The notes under the pieces: model-generated
What the model was told of the DNA's origin: nothing
The model's input: the letters and a program-made list of their open reading frames with translations, nothing else
The model's database searches: none
Source of the DNA: Corynebacterium sp. 74A
GTDB taxonomy: Bacteria > Actinomycetota > Actinomycetes > Mycobacteriales > Mycobacteriaceae
Length of the DNA stretch: 64,000 nucleotides
Assembly: GCF_008930665.1 (NCBI RefSeq)
Contig: NZ_PQMG01000004.1
Span: forward strand, 1-64,000
Direction of reading: 5' to 3'
Position numbers and translations under genes: made by a program
Shown: positions 9,572 to 18,619 of the stretch, piece by piece
Layout of the letters: each line of letters opens with the position of its first letter
How positions within the stretch are numbered: the first letter of the stretch is position 1

Positions 9572-9858
9572 ACGTTCTCCTTGACTTCTCACATGGGTTC
9601 GCTTGTAGTTGTCGGAAACGCCGCACGAAAAGTTTCCCAAATTCTTATTTTCGTTCCACAACTGGAGGATTCATTTATTTTCATTAATGCTTTGCCCATT
9701 TGTTGATATGTGTACAAGAAATATTTCTGGATGGTACCTACCAACCGTGACATCATCGGAATACAGCGAGGTAGCAGCCACTCTCGGCGACGCTCAGCCA
9801 CCCCTCCGTGCGGGGCGAAATTTGGGCTGAACCCACGTATTTGGTTGAGTCATCATAT

Positions 9859-11013
9859 GTGACTAAAAACGAGCGCCACGCAGCAGCCAACCAGACTCAA
9901 TCTCAGCCGGATGAGGTTCCCGACGGTCCTCTGGCCGTCAATGAACCAGTGAGTAACCCAGACCCCTCCACGGTTCCGCCGCGAATGACTGCGTGGGAGT
10001 TCACTCTCAAAGTGCTCAATGGCATCTCTATCGCCGTCGTTGTGGCCCTCGTTCCCCAAGCCCTTCTGGGCGCATTATTGACAGCGCTGCTCCCGGTCTT
10101 TCCCTTTGGCGCGCAGATCATCACTGTGGTGAGCATGGCGACATCCACCCTGCCGGTGCTGATTGGCGTGCTGGTGGCGATGCAATTCAAGCTCACCCCC
10201 ATCCAGACCGCGGCAGTGGGCATTGCCGCCATGTGCGGTTCGGGCGTTGCCACCGTGGATCCCGAAGGCGGCTTTCACCTCCAAGGCACCGGCCTCGTGA
10301 TCAACACCGGCCTGACGGCCGCGCTGGCCGTCGGCTTGATCTATCTCATCGGCGACCGATTGAAGTCCTACACCATCTTGCTGATGTCCACCCTAGTGAC
10401 GGTGATTGCCGGTGGCATTGGCTGGATCGTCACCTATCCCCTGGTCAAAATCTTCACCGAATGGCTCGGCGGCCTCATCAATGGCACCACGGGGCTACAA
10501 CCGATCCTCATGGGCATTGTGCTCGCCATAATCTTTGCCGCCCTGATCGTCTCCCCTGTCTCGACGGTGGGCTTGGCCACGGCGATCATGATGGATGGCG
10601 TCGCCGCAGGCACGGCGAACCTCGGCGTTGTTGCAGCCGGCTTCGGCCTCATGGTCGCCGGATGGAAGGCAAATAACTTCAGCACCGCGATTCTGCACCT
10701 ACTTGGCTCTCCGAAGATGCAGATGGCCAACGCCTTCAAACGGCCAGTGATGATGATTCCGATTCTCGCCCACGCTGCCGTATTGGGTGCTATCGGAGGC
10801 GCGGCCGGCATTGCCGGCACCCCCATCTCCGCCGGTTTCGGCATCACCGGCGCGGTGGGCCCACTCGCCGCCTATAACACCGGCAGCCCCCTCGTGACCG
10901 TGCTCCTCATCTTCCTTGTGGCGCCCATTGCGCTCTCGCTGCTCTTCACTTTCATTTTCCAAAAGTTGCTGCCTATTACCTCCCCTAAGGATTACGCACT
11001 CGAATTCGACTAG
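9859..11013 (+). CDS. PTS EIIC-like membrane protein (PTS_EIIC_2 type)
   Basis: About 384 residues. After a hydrophilic ~40-residue N-terminus come about nine membrane segments, including 'CGSGVATVDPEGGF' and 'LGSPKMQMANAFKRP'. This resembles the PTS_EIIC_2 domain family, annotated as sugar-PTS subunit IIC but without linked EIIA/EIIB domains. None is present nearby, so sugar transport is uncertain. The start is ambiguous: GTG 9859, used here, or GTG 9808. Neither has a strong ribosome site. Confidence 0.7.
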   Translation: MTKNERHAAANQTQSQPDEVPDGPLAVNEPVSNPDPSTVPPRMTAWEFTLKVLNGISIAVVVALVPQALLGALLTALLPVFPFGAQIITVVSMATSTLPVLIGVLVAMQFKLTPIQTAAVGIAAMCGSGVATVDPEGGFHLQGTGLVINTGLTAALAVGLIYLIGDRLKSYTILLMSTLVTVIAGGIGWIVTYPLVKIFTEWLGGLINGTTGLQPILMGIVLAIIFAALIVSPVSTVGLATAIMMDGVAAGTANLGVVAAGFGLMVAGWKANNFSTAILHLLGSPKMQMANAFKRPVMMIPILAHAAVLGAIGGAAGIAGTPISAGFGITGAVGPLAAYNTGSPLVTVLLIFLVAPIALSLLFTFIFQKLLPITSPKDYALEFD

Positions 11014-11748
11014 AACGGACGCGCCTAGCTCTCACACTGAGGGCCCGTGCGCAGGGAGCCCGATCTCGGCGCTACGTTCGCTGCTCACTGCGCCCCCTTA
11101 ACCGTTCGTATATCCAGCCGAGTAGCGGGGCAGCTAACGAAAGAAAGGAATTCGACTAGGGTTATATGCACTCACCTAAGTCACAGTTCATCTATTCCAC
11201 ACACGGCAGCTGGTGTGGAAAGAATATCGAGGAATATAGAGAAACACAGTAGTTTCTGCCGTGACGCGGCGAGTTATTCACAGTTCTTAGCGGATGGCAG
11301 TGAATTTCTGTAGTAGTTCGCGCTTTTCGTTGCCACAGTACTTTCTTTTTCTCAACACACACAAACCCGATAGGCGCATTCCTCATGACGCCACACTAGG
11401 GGGGCCACGCAGCCGCTGCACACACCACGAATCCGGCGCATCGTCTCTAGCTCTTGGCGTAGCTGTTTAATAGACATCTCCGTCTCGCCCGAGGTCTCGA
11501 CACCAGAATCGCTCGCGGCGCTGCTGTCGAATACCTGATCTGTGTTCTAGGGGGCGTGATCGACTGAATCGTTATCCCTGACTCCACTTAGGAGTAGCCA
11601 CAGCGGGAATAACACAACTCCACATCAGCGATTCCTCAATGACGCATAATGGGAGGAAGCTTCCACCTTGCGAATCAAGCTCAGCATCAGCCAACTAGGA
11701 AGCCAACACCACCACCCACAAGCAACGTGGCGTAGAGGATAGGTTGGG
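11014..11748. other. Long intergenic region, mostly without recognisable genes
   Basis: 735 bp between the EIIC-like gene and the 96-residue ORF. I see no convincing long ORF, RNA or terminator. One short cysteine-rich frame (11352-11477, minus) is listed separately; the open frame continues about 19 codons upstream of its ATG, so it could be the end of a decayed gene. Confidence 0.4.
11352..11477 (-). CDS. Possible 41-residue cysteine-rich protein or gene remnant
   Basis: The frame starts MSIKQLRQELETMRRIRG and ends with four to five cysteines in C-x2-C and C-x-C spacing, suggesting a small metal-binding tail. It is below usual gene-calling size and has no clear ribosome site. The codons just upstream also read sensibly as an acidic Ser-rich stretch. 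It may be the 3' end of a degraded larger gene. Confidence 0.25.
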   Translation of the reverse strand: MSIKQLRQELETMRRIRGVCSGCVAPLVWRHEECAYRVCVC

Positions 11749-12033
11749 CTAGCGCACCTCCAAGGTGTCTGGATTAACCGAGAGGATTTCAGTGAGGATG
11801 CCGAGACCGGCAGCGTCAATGAATAACTCACTATTCTCCTGCACGATATAGGGCGCCCAATCGTCCATCCCGAAGTGCTGGGCCGCAAGCATATAGTGCG
11901 CTATTGCGTCTCCATACTCACTGTATTTTACCTCTTTATGAACTTGGCCCATGACCCAATCAGGTATAGAGGGCCCCGACGCGACAACGAACTCGTACAC
12001 GTCTTCGCGGCTTCCGAACATCGGGAAATCCAC
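11749..12033 (-). CDS. Hypothetical protein, about 94 residues
   Basis: A short acidic soluble protein (ending 'LGILTEILSVNPDTLEVR') that I do not recognise. It has normal amino-acid composition and a purine-rich GGAAGGAGG just upstream of three consecutive GTG codons (12039, 12036, 12033). The third gives the best spacing and is used. It lies ~90 bp outside the left att repeat of the ssrA element, so it is host DNA or part of an older insertion. Confidence 0.5.
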   Translation of the reverse strand: MDFPMFGSREDVYEFVVASGPSIPDWVMGQVHKEVKYSEYGDAIAHYMLAAQHFGMDDWAPYIVQENSELFIDAAGLGILTEILSVNPDTLEVR

Positions 12034-12125
12034 CACCACCCTCCTTCCTCAGCTTCTCGCCTTCACAGGGTAGGCGCGGGCCAGAACTGCACCACGGTCG
12101 ATAACGTTAGTGCCATAAAGCTAGT

Positions 12126-12204
12126 ACGCCCTCAACCAGCGTAAACACAACAAAACCCCTAGTAGAAAACTACTAGGGGAATTGCTGTTAGTGGAGCTGC
12201 CGGG
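12126..12204 (-). repeat. Left attachment repeat (displaced ssrA 3' end and terminator)
   Basis: 56 bp identical to 18700-18755, then a diverged stretch still matching the ssrA acceptor-end sequence GTGGAGCTGCCGGG (12191-12204). It includes a copy of the ssrA terminator hairpin (12156-12179, CCCCTAGTAG-AAAA-CTACTAGGGG). Confidence 0.9.
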
Positions 12205-12268
12205 TACCGAACCCCTACGCCGTATTTATGCTGGTGAGAGCACTAAATAAGACCACCATCGGGTAGCG

Positions 12269-12289
12269 TGTCACTATTCTGTCACTAAT
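12269..12289 (+). repeat. Candidate integrase arm sites, left
   Basis: Two 10-mers TGTCACTATT and TGTCACTAAT with an 11-bp period. They match three copies near the right end (18620-18651), as expected for arm-type binding sites of a tyrosine integrase. Confidence 0.5.
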
Positions 12290-12324
12290 GCAGGGCGCTA
12301 CCCACGACATAGAAAGTGCTCATC

Positions 12325-12537
12325 ATGGCCCAACGCCAACACACACCAGCACCCACAAGCACGCCACTGTACCGGCCACCTCGGCGGTGGCACCTGCCCC
12401 ATCACACGGACGTAGACGGCACCATACAAACACTATGCGGGCTACGGCTCGTTCCATCCGCTAAGGCGCTAAAGAAAACAGAACTCGGGTGCCCCGTATG
12501 CGAGGCTGTACAAGCACTAGGCGAGGTGGCCCTGTGA
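12325..12537 (+). CDS. Small Cys-containing protein (element cargo)
   Basis: 70 residues with 'TLCGLRL' followed by a C-terminal C-x2-C ('GCPVC'), suggesting a small zinc-binding fold. GTG 12316 is an alternative start. It resembles small 'TxCG...CxxC' proteins of actinobacterial phages and elements in general pattern; the function is unknown. Its stop overlaps the next gene's GTG start (GTGA), so the two are translationally coupled. Confidence 0.55.
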   Translation: MAQRQHTPAPTSTPLYRPPRRWHLPHHTDVDGTIQTLCGLRLVPSAKALKKTELGCPVCEAVQALGEVAL

Positions 12538-12926
12538 ACCCCCTTGACCTTCCAGACAACTACAGCGGCAACCATCACCTAGTGGAGGTGAAAACCTTAT
12601 CCCTCGACACACTCACCTACACGGCCCATCTAGTGATCTGGTATCCCGGCGCGCATGAACTCATGCCCACATACTGCGGGCAGCGTAACCGCTCATGCGA
12701 GTTCGACGCGGCGGAAGTGCTGGAAGTAGTCACCAAGCAGCGGTGGGCCCCAACTGTTGGCAATATCGCCCGTTGTGACTATCTAGGGCGCTATCACGGG
12801 AACCGTATTACTGCTTGTGATGATTGTTTGAGCATGGCCCTGTGTGAAGCAGAGATGTATGGGCAACGCTACCGAATCGCCTCTACGGTCAATGCTATGC
12901 GCGCGTTAGTGGATAAGCAGCATTAG
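12534..12926 (+). CDS. Cys-containing hypothetical protein (element cargo)
   Basis: 130 residues from GTG 12534, which overlaps the preceding stop and has GAGGTGG upstream. It carries 'PTYCGQ' and a later 'CDDCLSMALCEAE' segment. This is the same TxCG...CxxC logic as its neighbour, in a longer protein, so the two may be distant relatives. The function is unknown. Confidence 0.6.
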   Translation: MNPLDLPDNYSGNHHLVEVKTLSLDTLTYTAHLVIWYPGAHELMPTYCGQRNRSCEFDAAEVLEVVTKQRWAPTVGNIARCDYLGRYHGNRITACDDCLSMALCEAEMYGQRYRIASTVNAMRALVDKQH

Positions 12927-13078
12927 CCCACGTGGCTTCACTCGAATACCCACATGGTCATCTTGGCCACGCAGGCCACGGCGCACGCCGGGCAGTCGTG
13001 GGCATCATGCCCACGGTTGTTTAGGGCTTGAGCTACACCCCTATGCGCTAGGGCACGCCGGGGGGTAGTGATTCGCGA

Positions 13079-13363
13079 CCCCCTTTGCCTACGAGGGGGC
13101 TACAGCCAAGGCAACTATCACGAACATGTGACGGTTGCCCCCTTGCCTGCAAGGGAGCTACCAGCGACATGGAAAAAAGTGCGGAAATTCCGCAGTTACC
13201 CCCTTGCCTGCGAGGGGCTACCCGTGTTTCCGACTGGGGAATTTCCCCAGTTTTGTGAACGTAGCCTTGTTCGATCACGCCACTGCACGCCATGAGGACG
13301 GGTGGCTAGGACTTTCTGCCAAAAATGGCGAATACCCCAACCCCATGCAGGCGGGGCTATTGA
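13079..13363 (+). repeat. Imperfect hairpin repeats with ~60-bp period
   Basis: Units of 23-25 bp of the type CCCCCTTGCCTGCAAGGG + GCTAC start at 13079, 13138 and 13198 (periods 59 and 60). A degenerate fourth is near 13341. Each unit can fold into a C-run/G-run hairpin. Repeats differ from one another at several positions and there are no cas genes, so this is not a CRISPR array. Confidence 0.55.
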
Positions 13364-13785
13364 GTTGAGGCCATCATGACCCCAGTTGCCTAGACAGCGC
13401 GTGATGGAATATTGAGCGACCGAATCACGATGGGGTGCTAAGGAGGTGCACTGAGCGCCCACCCTTGGTGGAAAACCCCGCGTTCATACAGAGCAGCGCC
13501 AGGATAGTCGCTCACATCCTGCATACGGCGAGCACTGCCCCACGGGAGGGAGAGAAAGCGCGACTGCGCATGCGAGTGGGGGTGGCGGGGAGCATACCTC
13601 CCAAGATTATTAGGGGGCGGGGTTCCACAGGGCGCCGCTATATCGACTACGAGGGCACTAGAATCTCCAGACCCGTACACACCCCTAGCGTCTATGCCTT
13701 CCGAGGGCGCGATCTAGGTTGGGGTGGGAGTATCCCCCCTGGGTGTTCGTGGCGCGCCGGGGTGGGGTGAGTGGAACGCGGCCTA

Positions 13786-13971
13786 TGTGGACGGGGTTTA
13801 GGGGTACGTCCACACGTCCACACGTCCACAGCAGGTAGATGGGTGTTTTTGTTGGTTCACATACCGTCCACATCGTCCACATTGCGGGGTGAGTGTGGAC
13901 GGCGTGTGGACGGCGTGTGGACTGCCGAAAACGTGGCGTGAACTGGTGTGGACATGTGGACGTGTGGACGG
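13786..13971. repeat. Iteron cluster TGTGGACG, putative replication origin
   Basis: About twelve copies of the octamer core TGTGGAC(G). One is forward at 13786. Three tandem reverse copies (CGTCCACA) lie at 13807-13830 and two more reverse at 13865-13882. Three forward copies with GGC spacers start near 13892, and three forward at about 13945-13970. Reverse and forward blocks face each other, giving a large inverted repeat. Iterons next to a primase-polymerase operon suggest the element's origin. Confidence 0.6.
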
Positions 13972-14002
13972 CACCCGTTAGGAGTGTGCACACTACAGGC
14001 GG

Positions 14003-15367
14003 TTACAGCAGCGCCTTTATCCCTGCCTCTTGGTCTGCAGTGAGTCGGTGCACGAAACGAGTGGTTCCTTCCTCCGTGATGGTCACAAGGCCCATGTCTG
14101 CGAACTCATCAAGCAGTGTGGCTACTTCGCCTCGGATGTCGCCTTTAGCACGGCGCTTCACCTCACTAACTGTTGTCGGTTCAGTGATCGCGCAAACGCG
14201 CTTCAAGATGTGGTTCTTGGCCCGCTCTTCTCTGCGGGCGCGACGTTCCTCCTTCGCTTGTTCTTCCCGTTCTGCTTTAGCGGCTACTGCGTCGCGCTGT
14301 TTCTTTCGTAGAAAGCTACGAACCATTTCTATGGTGTCGGTGTGCACATCCATCACGCACTGCGATAGTTCCCAATCCTCCTCGGTGACATTGCGTCTAC
14401 CGTCCAGCAGGGCGAGTGCTGCCGCTACTTTCAGCCGCAGCAGGTTGTAGTGGCCCTTCAAGGGGTCTATCGCGGCGCCGAATTCTGCTTGAGCGCGATT
14501 GCGGTAGTCGCTGCGTATCTGCGTTTTCACACTGGGTGGGAACTCTACTTCGGTGCGGGACTGGTAGTTAGTGATCTCTACCTCTAGCGGCGGTGGTGTG
14601 GTTTCTGCTTCCGGCAGGTTGGATGGAAGCCGCGCGGGTAGCCACACGAACCGCTGCGGTAGCCCGCTTTCCTCATGCGCTAGCAGAGCAGGGGCGTTAC
14701 CGGGCTGTACTTGGCTTATCATGCATAGCCGGTAGGTATGCGCCTCAAGACTGGTACTGCGGTCTATATCGGCGTTAGTGAACCCTACTTGTTCACCGCC
14801 CCACATCTTGAGCAGCGTGGGCACAAGCGTGCCCCCAGTGCGGTTACTAAGAGCCTGTGTGCTTGTTATCTCGGATTCATTCACGAGAGCACGGCTACGC
14901 ACTTGTGGCTGCCCTTCGTCTTGTTCACGCCTAGCTGGGGGAAACAGTTTCACTAGCCCCTCGCCACTACCGGGGGAGACAGTATCGGTGTCCACCTCGA
15001 GCTTGCTGCCACGTTTAACGAACCGTACCTCTTCCTCACTCGCATCGTACGCTGCGCCCTTGCCCTGCCCAGAGTGACCAACCAACGCTACAAACATGTT
15101 CAGTGACCCATCACCACCAATCATGGGTGGCAGCACTAGATGTGGTTCAGTAGCGGCCACTACACGGGCGAGCACCACACCCAGCAGCGCCCACGGCGAC
15201 ACACACCGAGCAGCAGCGATCTCTAGTAGCCGTTGCAACGACTCACGCGCCCCGAAAAACTCATCCATGCGAGCACTACCCGGCGCGCCTGTATGCGCGG
15301 GGGCGGCCCCTAGTTGTTGTAGTACGTCCTCGGTTGGTTGTGGTGGGGTGAAGTCCTGTTCTGGCAT
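14003..15367 (-). CDS. P-loop ATPase (DUF3987-like), element replication protein
   Basis: 454 residues with a Walker-A-like 'GHSGQGKG' near residues 93-100, and a charged coiled-coil and winged-helix-like C-terminal region ('KRRAKGDIRGEVATLLDEF'). The layout fits DUF3987-type proteins that accompany primase-polymerases in mobile elements and may act as a helicase or helicase loader. Assignment is by architecture; I see no complete helicase motif set. It starts 6 bp after the primase-polymerase stop, as the last gene of the int-to-rep operon, and ends at the iteron block. Confidence 0.65.
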   Translation of the reverse strand: MPEQDFTPPQPTEDVLQQLGAAPAHTGAPGSARMDEFFGARESLQRLLEIAAARCVSPWALLGVVLARVVAATEPHLVLPPMIGGDGSLNMFVALVGHSGQGKGAAYDASEEEVRFVKRGSKLEVDTDTVSPGSGEGLVKLFPPARREQDEGQPQVRSRALVNESEITSTQALSNRTGGTLVPTLLKMWGGEQVGFTNADIDRSTSLEAHTYRLCMISQVQPGNAPALLAHEESGLPQRFVWLPARLPSNLPEAETTPPPLEVEITNYQSRTEVEFPPSVKTQIRSDYRNRAQAEFGAAIDPLKGHYNLLRLKVAAALALLDGRRNVTEEDWELSQCVMDVHTDTIEMVRSFLRKKQRDAVAAKAEREEQAKEERRARREERAKNHILKRVCAITEPTTVSEVKRRAKGDIRGEVATLLDEFADMGLVTITEEGTTRFVHRLTADQEAGIKALL

Positions 15368-15373
15368 TGCTAG

Positions 15374-16264
15374 CTACACCCCCTGCATGACTGTTGTGCG
15401 GGCGCTAGCGAGGGTGGCTTGAATCTCTCTGTCTGCCAACCCAGCGGCCTGCGCGGCGGTGAACAGTTCTTGTTCGATGTTTAACCCGTCCTCGGTAGCG
15501 CGGCACGCGGCCCAATGCAGGGTGCTGTTTCGTTGCCCTTCAACGGCGTGCGCTACTGCTTCCACTAGGCCGTGATGGGCGCTGCTGCGGAGAGCACGGA
15601 CACGCTGCGGGGTGTGGCGCGCCGGGGTGGGGATTGTGCAGACGTGTGGTATCCAGTGTTTTGGTAGTTGGGCGGGTGGCCACGTCCAGCGCCTGCACAC
15701 GTATTCTTTGCCGGTATCTGGGTGGATACTGCCGGGCATGACTAGATAGCCCTTGTGTGTTTTGACGTCTATGCCTTGCCCTGCGTGGCCCTTGACGGGT
15801 AGTTGATAGGGCAGGCAGTACCACTCATGCCATCCACCGGAGCCGGTACCGGTTACGAGGGTGTTTGGTAGCCATTCGGGTGGCATGCAGGCGTTGGTGG
15901 TGTGCCATGTTGTGTGCCCGTCGTTGCGGGGGTCTACATCAAGCACAACTAGGCCACGGCACGGGCGGGCACCAATGTTAGCGTGCGGGCATGCTTGCCA
16001 CATGCGCCGGATGAGGGCTTCATCAGTGGTGAAGTCTTTAACGCCGTGCTCTTGGATACCGGGCAGGGTGAAGGGCTTTTTGCCGTTGAGTGCGCCTACT
16101 GCGATACCCCAGCGTGCGTAGAGTATCGCCATTGCGTGCTGGTGCGAGACGGCGTTGAGGTAACGCGCGTGTGGGCATACACCCCGCGTGTTACAGTTGT
16201 TGGTATCAACCCACTTGTTGGTGATTGCCCTAGCTTGTGTTGCTGGGGCTTTTGCCTTGCTCAT
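15374..16264 (-). CDS. Bifunctional primase-polymerase (Prim-Pol, AEP superfamily)
   Basis: 296 residues. Prim-Pol signatures are visible in order: an N-terminal 'GIAVGALNGKKPF', the metal-binding 'VVLDVDPRNDG' near residue 106, 'GSGGWHEWY' near 141 (the sGGxH motif), and 'GIDVKTHKGYLVMPGS'. It would prime and copy DNA from the element's origin. The gene starts 2 bp after the excisionase stop and is translationally coupled to the P-loop protein. Confidence 0.85.
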   Translation of the reverse strand: MSKAKAPATQARAITNKWVDTNNCNTRGVCPHARYLNAVSHQHAMAILYARWGIAVGALNGKKPFTLPGIQEHGVKDFTTDEALIRRMWQACPHANIGARPCRGLVVLDVDPRNDGHTTWHTTNACMPPEWLPNTLVTGTGSGGWHEWYCLPYQLPVKGHAGQGIDVKTHKGYLVMPGSIHPDTGKEYVCRRWTWPPAQLPKHWIPHVCTIPTPARHTPQRVRALRSSAHHGLVEAVAHAVEGQRNSTLHWAACRATEDGLNIEQELFTAAQAAGLADREIQATLASARTTVMQGV

Positions 16265-16266
16265 GC

Positions 16267-16485
16267 TTAGCCCACCTCATTCCAGCGGGTGGTGCTGCGG
16301 GCTTCGAGCAAGTCTTGTAGTGAGCGTACGGACACTCGCAGGGTACGGGCGGTGAGGTACGCTGCTTCGAGGTCGCCAGCTGCGATCAAGCGGCGAATAG
16401 TTTTAGTGGAACAGTCCACATAGGTGGCGGCTTCCGCGAGAGTGATCCACTGTTTACCAGAGTTGGTGAAACTACGGGCAGGCAT
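16267..16485 (-). CDS. Excisionase-like helix-turn-helix protein
   Basis: 72 residues with a MerR/Xis-type helix-turn-helix: 'WITLAEAATYVDCSTKTIRRLIAAGDLEAA'-like sequence with a following wing ('RTLRVSVRSLQDLLEA'). It probably acts as recombination directionality factor or operon regulator. ATG 16485 has AAGGA about 7 bases upstream; a longer frame to 16632 is not supported. Confidence 0.8.
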   Translation of the reverse strand: MPARSFTNSGKQWITLAEAATYVDCSTKTIRRLIAAGDLEAAYLTARTLRVSVRSLQDLLEARSTTRWNEVG

Positions 16486-16641
16486 GGAAAGAATCCTTTT
16501 CCGCATGCGGCGGGCATGCTTAAAAACACTAGGCACGCTACTGCCTAATGGATAAGCACGACACCCCCACTGCTGGGGCCTGCCCCACGGTCTAAGCTCC
16601 GTAGATAACCGAGAGTGTACCACAGTGGACACAACGGGCCC

Positions 16642-17259
16642 CTACAGCCGCTCTACTGCTTCCTTAATCGCGTTCACCGGCACACGTTGAATACCGGCGC
16701 TCCTAAACCCATGTAGCACAGAAACAAGCTTGGTGGTACGGATACGAAAATTATCGATAGTCCACACAGGATCACGGACTTCTTCTGGCTCGACACCCCC
16801 ATTCCACTCTGGCAAAAGAAAAGGTTCACGCCACACATGCGCGCCACCACGTATCCCTCGCCTACTCTGCGGGGAACCATGCTCCCATTTCGTAGTGGGG
16901 TATCCCGTCGCCCTCTTCAACGCCGTGTTTTGCCATGATTTATCGGGGCGGTCTAACCAACCAATCGTTTCCAAGCCTGTTCCGCCAGCAGTACAGCCAG
17001 GATTAGGTGGCAGCTTCTTACGCGGCAATGCACGACTTATCTCTACCGGCTCATCAGTCAAGTAGCGCTTTGGTAGACAGTAACGAAGATAGAAAGTAGC
17101 TATCGCCCTGCGCATCTCACTACCCCTATAGACACGCACCCACTTCCACACGCCCTCATACATCCACGGCTGGTGCAAGCCACTGGCGTTTCTCTCAATC
17201 ACCCCTTCACCATTCGTCAGCAGTTCATCAAGCCGCGCTACCTGGTCTCTATCGTCCAT
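16642..17259 (-). CDS. Hypothetical protein of the ssrA element
   Basis: 205 residues, not recognised. It is basic, with many aromatic residues and a C-terminal 'VSVLHGFRSAGIQRVPVNAIKEAVERL' that could be a small helical domain. It sits between integrase and excisionase in the same operon, where many elements carry regulators or inhibitors. Confidence 0.6.
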   Translation of the reverse strand: MDDRDQVARLDELLTNGEGVIERNASGLHQPWMYEGVWKWVRVYRGSEMRRAIATFYLRYCLPKRYLTDEPVEISRALPRKKLPPNPGCTAGGTGLETIGWLDRPDKSWQNTALKRATGYPTTKWEHGSPQSRRGIRGGAHVWREPFLLPEWNGGVEPEEVRDPVWTIDNFRIRTTKLVSVLHGFRSAGIQRVPVNAIKEAVERL

Positions 17260-17306
17260 ACATGCTTCCTTAACCCGTCAATACCCCGGCGCGCCGGGGT
17301 GGCTAT

Positions 17307-18572
17307 CTATTTCTGCTGCACCTTTGAGGGGGACGACTGGATACTCTTGCCTACCCTCTCCATCATGGTGTGTGTTCTACCGGCCCGTACCTTCATGTAC
17401 ACGCCCATGATGGTGTTCATGTCATCCTGCCCAAGCAGTGCTCCTATCTCTTTCACGTGCGCGCCCTGCTCTGCTAGCCGGGTGATAAGCCAGTTTCTTC
17501 CCGTGTGCGGGTTGATGCCAGCATTCACACCAGCACGTTTCTTCGCGCGCCCCAGCACACTGCGATAGCTAGTGTCCAACATCATCGCCCCCGCGCTAGT
17601 AGCGGTGAACAACCGTGCTTGCCGTGTGCCGTCGCCTTCATAGAGTGTGGTGGGTGCGGTAGGGGAATAGCGGGCGAGGTGGCGTAAAAACAACGGCACA
17701 TCACCGGGCAGTATCGGCACCTGCCTATAGCCCGCTTTAGTCTTAGGGGGTTGAACAACCATGCGTGTCTTACCATCCACCTCAAGGCGTTGAGCGTTCT
17801 GCTTAACCGTTACCAACACCTTCGGCATGTAAGGAACAGCCGTCGCCTCGACCACCACATCTTCACGTTCTAGGGCGATAGCTTCCCCGATACGCAGGCC
17901 GTGATGGAGCATGAGCGCTGTTAATGCTTGATAGGGTTCGGACACAGCATCTATCAGGGCCTGTATCTCCCAATCCTCGGGCAGGTACTTTTCCTTAGCC
18001 TTTACCCGTTGTGAGGCTTCTGGCACCTCTACGGGGTTCTTAACGATCAACTCACGCCGTACAGCCTCTAGACACGCCGCACGCAGGCGGCCATACGCTT
18101 TCTGGTTAAAGGGGGCCGTATCGGGGAAACAACGCTGCACCGCATCCCACCAGCGATACACGTCCCGCTTAGACAACTCGGCTAGGGGAATATCACGCAG
18201 CGCAAGCAAATCAGCGTCCCGTACTTCTGGGGCTGTAATCCGGTTAGCCACACAGCGGCGATAGGTCTGCATAGTTGAACGCCGCACGGGCTTAGGGCGT
18301 TGTTCTAGCGATTCATGGAAACGATCTAGCCACTGCCCTACCGTCACAGATTCCACGGCCTCTTTAGCGCGCCGCTGCTTCGGTGGTGTCCATGTTTCTA
18401 GCTCTATCAGGCGCCGCTCCGCATACAGCCACCCTTCGGCGTCCATCTTTGTGCTGAACGAGCGCCCTGGGCGGTGAACCTTCGAGTCCGGCCCCGTGTA
18501 TTCAGCAACGAAACGTCCCCTTCTAGACGTGATCTTTCCGAAAGCACGGCGAGTCCGTTTCCTGGGCGGCAT
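17307..18572 (-). CDS. Tyrosine-type site-specific integrase
   Basis: 421 residues. The N-terminal arm-binding region ('GRFVAEYTGPDSKVHRPGRSF'-like) is followed by the core-binding SAM-like domain. The catalytic domain has Arg in 'HHGLRIGEA' (~222), H-x2-R-like 'HTGRNW' (~357), 'LLGQDDMNTI' and the nucleophile Tyr in 'GVYMKV' (~390). Start ATG 18572 has GGGAGA upstream. It is directly adjacent to the ssrA attachment site, consistent with ssrA 3'-end integration. Confidence 0.92.
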   Translation of the reverse strand: MPPRKRTRRAFGKITSRRGRFVAEYTGPDSKVHRPGRSFSTKMDAEGWLYAERRLIELETWTPPKQRRAKEAVESVTVGQWLDRFHESLEQRPKPVRRSTMQTYRRCVANRITAPEVRDADLLALRDIPLAELSKRDVYRWWDAVQRCFPDTAPFNQKAYGRLRAACLEAVRRELIVKNPVEVPEASQRVKAKEKYLPEDWEIQALIDAVSEPYQALTALMLHHGLRIGEAIALEREDVVVEATAVPYMPKVLVTVKQNAQRLEVDGKTRMVVQPPKTKAGYRQVPILPGDVPLFLRHLARYSPTAPTTLYEGDGTRQARLFTATSAGAMMLDTSYRSVLGRAKKRAGVNAGINPHTGRNWLITRLAEQGAHVKEIGALLGQDDMNTIMGVYMKVRAGRTHTMMERVGKSIQSSPSKVQQK

Positions 18573-18619
18573 GCCACATCTCCCGTTGAGGCTAGCGGGG
18601 CGGAAAATTCGTCCCTGCG

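Larger units (their letters stand above)
12927..14002. other. 1.07-kb non-coding control/origin block of the ssrA element
   Basis: No plausible gene on either strand. It holds a series of hairpin-forming repeats (13079-13363), palindromes such as GCGGAAATTCCGC and ACTGGGGAATTTCCCCAGT between them, and a dense iteron cluster (13786-13971). This layout suits an origin and possibly a packaging or regulatory site. It lies between the two divergent-ended gene groups of the element. Confidence 0.6.

Noticed and set aside
12181-12204. A second tmRNA gene at the left end of the small element
   Set aside because: Only the last bases and the terminator of ssrA are duplicated; the tag region and 5' end are absent.
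13079-13363. CRISPR array
   Set aside because: The spacing is CRISPR-like, but repeats differ at several positions, there are only three to four units, intervals contain palindromes, and no cas genes lie in the window.
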